Part shown: one piece after another, positions 5,837 through 9,270 of the stretch
Position numbering within the stretch: position 1 is the first letter of the stretch
Layout of the letters: each line of letters opens with the position of its first letter
Source of the DNA: an uncultured Actinomycetes bacterium
GTDB taxonomy: Bacteria > Actinomycetota > Acidimicrobiia > Acidimicrobiales > Ilumatobacteraceae
Assembly: GCA_903858075.1 (NCBI GenBank)
Contig: CAIOHI010000086.1
Location: 1-9,270 of the forward strand
Reading direction: 5' to 3'
DNA: 9,270 nt
Translations under genes and position numbers: made by a program
The notes under the pieces: model-generated
The model's input: the letters and a program-made list of their open reading frames with translations, nothing else
What the model was told of the DNA's origin: nothing
Databases searched by the model: none

Positions 5837-6271
5837 TTAGCGTAGTGGCTTGTAGGCCCAAGCTTCTATCTCCACTTGGCCATTTGCGGGAAGCGATGCA
5901 ACACCAATGGTGCTGCGTGCGGGGCGACTGTTACCAAAGCCTGCAACATAGGCCTCGTTAAAGATGCTGAAGGTTTCCATGTCGGTGAGGAAACAGAGGG
6001 TTTTTTTCACATCATTAATGTTTGCGCCCATTTCAGCGAGGCGCTCTTTCAAATTCTTCACAGCTTGCGTGGTTTGAGCCGACACACCTTTTTGCAATAC
6101 GCCGTCTTTGAGACCGAGCTGACCCGACACAATGATCCAGTCGCCAGCACGCACAACTGGGGTGTAGGGCCCAATAGGTGTAGGTGTTTTTTTAGCCGAA
6201 GCTTTCTTAGCCGTAGCTTTTTTCGCAGGGGCCTTTTTTGCTGGTGCTTTCTTTTTTGCTGCCATAGGCAC
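5837..6271 (-). CDS. ridA: RidA/YjgF-family enamine/imine deaminase with Lys/Ala-rich tail
   Basis: The 144-aa protein has a RidA fold from residue 30: IGPYTPVVRAGDWIIVSGQLG, then RPARSTIGVASLP and VEIEAWA. R119 and E134 fit the E. coli RidA active-site Arg105 and Glu120, so hydrolysis of reactive enamine/imine intermediates with release of ammonia is plausible. Unusually, residues 6-29 are five near-copies of K-K-A-x-A, like the tails of histone H1 or actinobacterial HupB. The start is GTG 6271, with GAGGAAG (6285-6279) 7 nt upstream; ATG 6265, two codons in, is the alternative. It is the first gene of the operon with the small membrane protein, deaminase and transporter. The tail may be a nucleic-acid-binding or solubility extension (inference). 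Confidence 0.9.
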   Translation of the reverse strand: MPMAAKKKAPAKKAPAKKATAKKASAKKTPTPIGPYTPVVRAGDWIIVSGQLGLKDGVLQKGVSAQTTQAVKNLKERLAEMGANINDVKKTLCFLTDMETFSIFNEAYVAGFGNSRPARSTIGVASLPANGQVEIEAWAYKPLR

Positions 6272-6278
6272 ACTCTAA

Positions 6279-6296
6279 CTTCCTCACGCTTCCTCA
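6279..6296 (-). promoter_or_regulatory. Tandem Shine-Dalgarno motif before ridA
   Basis: Read on the minus strand, TGAGGAAG occurs twice, 10 nt apart (TGAGGAAGCGTGAGGAAG). The copy nearer the gene is 7 nt from the GTG at 6271. The same short gap must carry the promoter of the opposite lipoprotein gene. Confidence 0.45.
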
Positions 6297-6298
6297 TC

Positions 6299-6304
6299 TA
6301 TAAT
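6299..6304 (+). promoter_or_regulatory. -10 element of the lipoprotein gene (leaderless transcript)
   Basis: A perfect TATAAT ends 8 nt before the ATG at 6313. RNA synthesis would begin at or within a base or two of the ATG, and no Shine-Dalgarno is present, so the mRNA is probably leaderless. No consensus -35 is seen near 6276-6281. Confidence 0.6.
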
Positions 6305-6312
6305 TTGGCATC

Positions 6313-7200
6313 ATGCAATATTCCCGTCGGCAATTTCTTATTCGCGGTGCGGGCGCTGGGCTTTCTGTTGCTCTTGCTCCTTCGCTCCTCGCAGCCTGCG
6401 GTGGAAGTGGCGGCAAAACACTCGATCTCAACACAGTGAGCTTGGTGCAACGTTTTCCCAAAGAGGTTCTCACCCCGGGTCGCATTCGCTTGCCCATCTC
6501 ATTGGGCAATGCAGAGGGAGTCATCTCTACTCAAAGCGGAGTAAAAATCCCCGAGTCCCTGCGATTTGTGGTTTCCGATCTCGATGGCAACGCACTCTTT
6601 GAAGACGACTTCATTGTGCAGGCTCATATCACCGATGTTCCACAACCGTATTGGCCTCTCGTTGTAGATCTCAATGAGCCAGGTACTTACATCATCTCGC
6701 TTCTCGGCGCCGATGCTGCCGGTGCCGCATTTCAAGTAACGCCAGCAAGCGAAGTTTCTATTCCAACTGTTGGGTTGCCATTGCCCCCCATTGATACACC
6801 AACAACACAAAATGCGCGTGGCATCACCCCCATTTGCACTCGCAAGCCTGAGCCATGCCCGCTTCACGATGTCAATTTGCGCGATGCCCTCACGATGGGT
6901 AAACCGGTGGTGTATCTCTTAGGTACACCTGCGTATTGTCAAACAGGTACATGCACGCCGGCGCTCGATGCCTTGCTCGATGCCTACAAGAGCTTCGGCG
7001 ACCAGGCAATTTTCATTCATGCCGAGGTGTACACCGACAACACGGCAACAGTTTCTGCGCCAGCCGTGACAGACCACAAAATGTCATTTGAGCCAGCTCT
7101 GTTCATTGCAGATGCAAAGGGAACACTTGTTGAGCGACTAGACGCAATTTTTGACAGCAGCGAAGTGCTTGACGCACTGGGCCGAAATGGAATTAGCTAA
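6313..7200 (+). CDS. Tat-type lipoprotein with thioredoxin-like C-terminal domain
   Basis: The 295-aa protein begins with a twin-arginine motif SRRQFL (4-9), a hydrophobic stretch and the lipobox LLAAC (Cys29), so it should be Tat-exported, lipidated and anchored outside the membrane. Residues about 35-150 look like a beta-rich domain (SLRFVVSDLDGNALFEDDF, GTYIISLLG) that I cannot assign. After a Pro/Thr-rich linker (about 150-170), residues 175-292 look thioredoxin-like: GKPVVYLLGTPAYC, then C209-QTGT-C214, and late FEPALFIADAKGTLVERLD in the place of the cis-Pro strand. The CxxxxC spacing differs from the usual CxxC, and a further Cys pair lies at 175 and 182. An envelope redox or metal-binding role is inferred; the substrate is unknown. 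Its stop overlaps the convergent erpA stop by 8 nt. Confidence 0.8.
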   Translation: MQYSRRQFLIRGAGAGLSVALAPSLLAACGGSGGKTLDLNTVSLVQRFPKEVLTPGRIRLPISLGNAEGVISTQSGVKIPESLRFVVSDLDGNALFEDDFIVQAHITDVPQPYWPLVVDLNEPGTYIISLLGADAAGAAFQVTPASEVSIPTVGLPLPPIDTPTTQNARGITPICTRKPEPCPLHDVNLRDALTMGKPVVYLLGTPAYCQTGTCTPALDALLDAYKSFGDQAIFIHAEVYTDNTATVSAPAVTDHKMSFEPALFIADAKGTLVERLDAIFDSSEVLDALGRNGIS

Positions 7201-7513
7201 AGCTGTTTCCACAACCGCAGGTGCGGCTGGCATTCGGGTTGTTAATTGCGAAACCTGCATCTTGCAAGCCATCTTTGTAGTCGAGGCTTGCGCCTTCAAG
7301 AAGTTGTGCTGAGGCTGGGTCAACAACTACGCGTACATCACCAAAGGTGAGTGTTTGGTCGTCTGAGGCAACATCGCCATCAAAATACATCTCGTACGAG
7401 AAACCTGAGCAACCACCAGGGCGAACGGCAACGCGCAAAGCGAGTTCGGTTGCCCCTTCAGCCTCAAGCAATTGCTTGACCTTGACTGCTGCTGTGTCTG
7501 TAAGAGTGATCAT
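7193..7513 (-). CDS. erpA: Iron-sulfur cluster insertion protein, HesB/IscA/ErpA family
   Basis: The 106-aa A-type carrier has the three invariant cysteines: Cys35 in GGCSGFSYEM and Cys99/Cys101 in the C-terminal TCGCGNSF. Such proteins receive a cluster from the scaffold and pass it to apoproteins in the cytosol. I take ATG 7513, which begins MITLTDTAA like the family; the frame is open further upstream but runs antisense through mrp. TATCAT lies 6 nt before the ATG, so the transcript is probably leaderless. It is divergent from mrp, another Fe-S carrier, suggesting joint regulation. IscA or SufA naming cannot be separated by eye; ErpA is the usual choice for actinobacteria. Confidence 0.93.
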   Translation of the reverse strand: MITLTDTAAVKVKQLLEAEGATELALRVAVRPGGCSGFSYEMYFDGDVASDDQTLTFGDVRVVVDPASAQLLEGASLDYKDGLQDAGFAINNPNASRTCGCGNSFS

Positions 7514-7519
7514 GAGCAA

Positions 7520-7525
7520 ATGATA
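7520..7525 (-). promoter_or_regulatory. -10 element of erpA (leaderless)
   Basis: On the minus strand TATCAT is followed by 6 nt (TTGCTC) and then the erpA ATG, so the predicted transcript start falls on the start codon. There is no Shine-Dalgarno. Confidence 0.5.
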
Positions 7526-7529
7526 GCGG

Positions 7530-7535
7530 TACATT
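7530..7535 (+). promoter_or_regulatory. -10 element of mrp (leaderless)
   Basis: TACATT fits TAnnnT and is followed by 6 nt (GGGATC) and the mrp ATG at 7542. It is only 4 nt from the erpA -10 on the other strand. GGGA is too close to the ATG to be a useful Shine-Dalgarno. Confidence 0.45.
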
Positions 7536-7541
7536 GGGATC

Positions 7542-8780
7542 ATGGCGAGCGCAGACAAGAACCTTTCTGAGGGAACCACCCCGGGCTTCGAGGGCGCATT
7601 GCCGAGCCCCGAGACCATCCGCCACCTTCTCCGTGCAGTCATTGACCCCGAGCTCGGCGACAACATTGTTGACCTGGGCATGGTGGGCGACATTTCGGTT
7701 TCGCCCGAGGGCCTCATTCGCATCGGAATCAAGCTCACCATCAAGGGTTGCCCCTTGCGTGCGCAAATTAAGAAAGACATTGAGTCACGTGTGAAGACAC
7801 ATCCGCTCATCACCAAGGTGTCTATCGACTGGGGGGAAATGACCCCCGAAGAGCGCACCGCTGTTATGACCCGTGCGCGATGGAATGCAAAAGAGCAGGC
7901 TCCCGCAACTCAAGTTCCTATCAATGCTCGTGTGCTTGCAATTGCTAGTGGCAAAGGTGGCGTAGGAAAAAGTTCAGTCACGGTCAACCTTGCTGCAGCG
8001 TTAGCGGCGCAAGGAAACACTGTTGGTGTTCTCGATGCCGATATTTGGGGGTTCTCTATTCCGCGCATGCTTGGCATGCCCGATCGACTTCAAGCAGAAA
8101 AAGTTGATGGCCATGAGAAGCCAATGATTATTCCCAACGAACGCGTACTCGGAAGTGGCGTGCTGAAAGTTGTATCAACAGGAATGCTTGTTGAAGACGA
8201 AGGCACCGCACTCATGTGGCGCGGGCTCATGCTTACAAAAGCAGTTGAACAATTTTTGAACGATGTGCACTGGGGTCACCTCGACTACCTACTCATCGAC
8301 ATGCCACCAGGAACTGGCGACGTACAAATGGGCCTTGCCCGCATGTTGCCGCGCACCGACCTCATCATTGTCACTACTCCTGCTGTCTCTGCACAAAAAG
8401 TTGCTATTCGTGCAGCCGATATGGCGCAACGAAGTTTCTTACGTGTTGCTGGTGTCATTGAAAATATGACTTCGTTTGAGTGCGATCACGGAAACTCTTA
8501 TGCACTGTTCGGAACAGGTGGCGGCACAGCTTTAGCTAACGAAATTGGCGCCGAGCTATTGGGTCAAATTCCCATAGAGGCAACAGTGTCATTCGGTGGC
8601 GACACCGGAGAACCAGTTGCATTGCACAACACCGGAAAAGCAGCAATTGAATTCCACAACATTGCTCGCAAACTCATTGCCCAAACAATTGCGCAGTCAG
8701 AAATGTCGGGATGCAGCGCACGAATAGAAGAAGTTGCTGTTCCTGTATCAGTGCGCTCGCGCACTGAAGCATCAAGCTAA
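7542..8780 (+). CDS. mrp: Mrp/ApbC iron-sulfur cluster carrier ATPase
   Basis: The 412-aa protein has an N-terminal DUF59/MIP18 domain (about 22-98; IDPELGDNIVDLGMV and KGCPLRAQI with Cys70) and a P-loop ParA/MinD-type ATPase domain from about 130. Walker A is GKGGVGKS (137-144), the next acidic motif is LDADIWGFSIPRMLG (164-178), and the Walker B-like LLIDMPPGTGD runs 250-260. ATPases of this group bind and transfer Fe-S clusters. The CxxC seen in ApbC after the E-N-M motif is not intact here: ENMTSFECDHG has only Cys314. The last 30 residues are variable and end in a perfect inverted repeat in the DNA. It starts 28 nt from the divergent erpA and overlaps the convergent Nudix gene by 9 nt. 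Confidence 0.95.
   Translation: MASADKNLSEGTTPGFEGALPSPETIRHLLRAVIDPELGDNIVDLGMVGDISVSPEGLIRIGIKLTIKGCPLRAQIKKDIESRVKTHPLITKVSIDWGEMTPEERTAVMTRARWNAKEQAPATQVPINARVLAIASGKGGVGKSSVTVNLAAALAAQGNTVGVLDADIWGFSIPRMLGMPDRLQAEKVDGHEKPMIIPNERVLGSGVLKVVSTGMLVEDEGTALMWRGLMLTKAVEQFLNDVHWGHLDYLLIDMPPGTGDVQMGLARMLPRTDLIIVTTPAVSAQKVAIRAADMAQRSFLRVAGVIENMTSFECDHGNSYALFGTGGGTALANEIGAELLGQIPIEATVSFGGDTGEPVALHNTGKAAIEFHNIARKLIAQTIAQSEMSGCSARIEEVAVPVSVRSRTEASS
8748..8767. terminator. Perfect inverted repeat at the mrp 3' end
   Basis: TCAGTGCGC and GCGCACTGA are exact reverse complements with TC between them. As RNA this gives an 8-bp stem with a CUCG tetraloop from either strand. It lies within the last codons of mrp, just before the overlapping stop codons of mrp and the Nudix gene. 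No T-run follows on either strand, so a bidirectional terminator role is possible but not proven. Confidence 0.45.
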
Positions 8781-9270
8781 ATCGTCATAGCCAGGTTCAC
8801 CGGGTAGCACTACACCGAGAACCTTTCCTTCGCTATCTACACGAATACGGGGCAAAATTGCAGGTGGAATACCCACTTTTGTAGCAGCTACCAATGCATC
8901 ATCTGCCGTGCGGTGTGGCTGCAAAAATTCCAAATTGCGCACTGTTGGCGGCATCATTGCCAACTCGCCACGGTCACACATTGCTAGTGCTTCATTTGGC
9001 GATACCCACAAACTTGCAATGGTCTCACCATCATCGTGAAGTGGGTCTTGCGCTTGGGGTGCGCGGGCCAAGAAGAACCGTGTGTCGAAGCGCCGTGGTT
9101 CACCAACTGGAGTGATCCAATGACTCACATACTCAATTGCATCAGTTGCTAAGCGCAGCGATTCTTTTTCACATAGCTCGTGCATGCCTAACTTGCCGTC
9201 GTGTACTTCATGCCGATACGCCTCAAAACGATCGGCAACATCTGCATCATCAAAGCGAATATATTCACCA
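8772..9270 (-). CDS. Nudix hydrolase, NUDT19-like (partial, C-terminal part)
   Basis: The frame is open from the window edge to a TGA at 8774, giving 165 residues of the C-terminal part. The segment LCEKESLRLATDAIEYVSHWITPVGEPRRFDTRFFLA, split here as LCEKESLRL and HWITP plus PRRFDTRFFLA, is typical of a Nudix group related to NUDT19, in which the Nudix box (GX5EX7REUXEEXGU) lies shortly upstream. That box is therefore expected beyond 9270 and cannot be checked. Later ETIASLWVSPNEAL, MMPPT and NLEFL also fit the group. NUDT19 cuts CoA and its esters; whether this protein does is unknown. The ATG at 9185 is internal, not the start. The 3' end overlaps mrp by 9 nt. Confidence 0.8.
   Translation of the reverse strand, partial: GEYIRFDDADVADRFEAYRHEVHDGKLGMHELCEKESLRLATDAIEYVSHWITPVGEPRRFDTRFFLARAPQAQDPLHDDGETIASLWVSPNEALAMCDRGELAMMPPTVRNLEFLQPHRTADDALVAATKVGIPPAILPRIRVDSEGKVLGVVLPGEPGYDDLA

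Noticed and set aside
7218..7229. Small palindrome CCGCAGGTGCGG near the lipoprotein/erpA junction
   Set aside because: It encodes the conserved Cys-Gly-Cys end of ErpA, so the symmetry follows from codon constraints and is short.
7514..7858. Upstream extension of the erpA frame to 7858 on the minus strand
   Set aside because: It runs antisense through the well-supported start of mrp and encodes nothing like the IscA family; the ErpA fold begins at 7513.

Overview
The window is about 9.3 kb of dense bacterial chromosome with moderate GC. Genes are packed with gaps of a few bases, GTG starts occur beside ATG, and several starts have a -10 hexamer 6-8 nt upstream and no Shine-Dalgarno, as expected for leaderless mRNAs. 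The protein set points to an actinobacterium: a GSII-type and a GlnA2-like glutamine synthetase, a GlnR-like orphan regulator, Mrp with a DUF59 domain, and a 'HWITP..PRRFDTRFF' Nudix protein. A low-GC aquatic Acidimicrobiia lineage is my best guess, by inference only. I found no rRNA, tRNA, CRISPR array or insertion sequence. No gene-free stretch exceeds 300 bases; the longest is 394-601.

Left part (1-3722): a nitrogen-assimilation block. The N-terminal glutaminase half of NAD+ synthetase (nadE) runs leftward off the edge. Opposite it, glnII (GSII), glnA (GSI-alpha, GlnA2-like) and an OmpR-family regulator closely resembling GlnR lie in a row on the + strand. The 208-nt region between nadE and glnII holds a 19-bp palindrome that matches the DtxR/IdeR iron box and, further in, an 11-bp-phased set of GlnR-like pentamers. 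An 11-bp perfect hairpin separates glnII from glnA. The regulator's receiver domain has lost all recognisable phosphorylation residues, including the aspartate position, which is Asn50.

Middle (3732-6271, minus strand): a tightly coupled four-gene operon, read right to left: a RidA protein with a lysine/alanine-rich histone-like tail, a 51-residue single-TM protein, a predicted 8-oxoguanine deaminase and a GDT1/UPF0016 cation transporter. Gaps are 4 nt, 5 nt and a 1-nt overlap.

Right part (6299-9270): a Tat-exported lipoprotein with a thioredoxin-like domain and a CxxxxC motif, apparently leaderless; then the Fe-S pair erpA (minus) and mrp/apbC (plus), divergent, with two -10 elements back to back in a 28-nt gap; then a partial Nudix hydrolase on the minus strand. 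Two convergent gene pairs here overlap at their stop codons, and a perfect inverted repeat sits in the last codons of mrp.

The most interesting part is the glnII-glnA-glnR-like cluster, with its possible dual control by an iron-box-like site and GlnR-like boxes. I see no wholly new multi-gene system.
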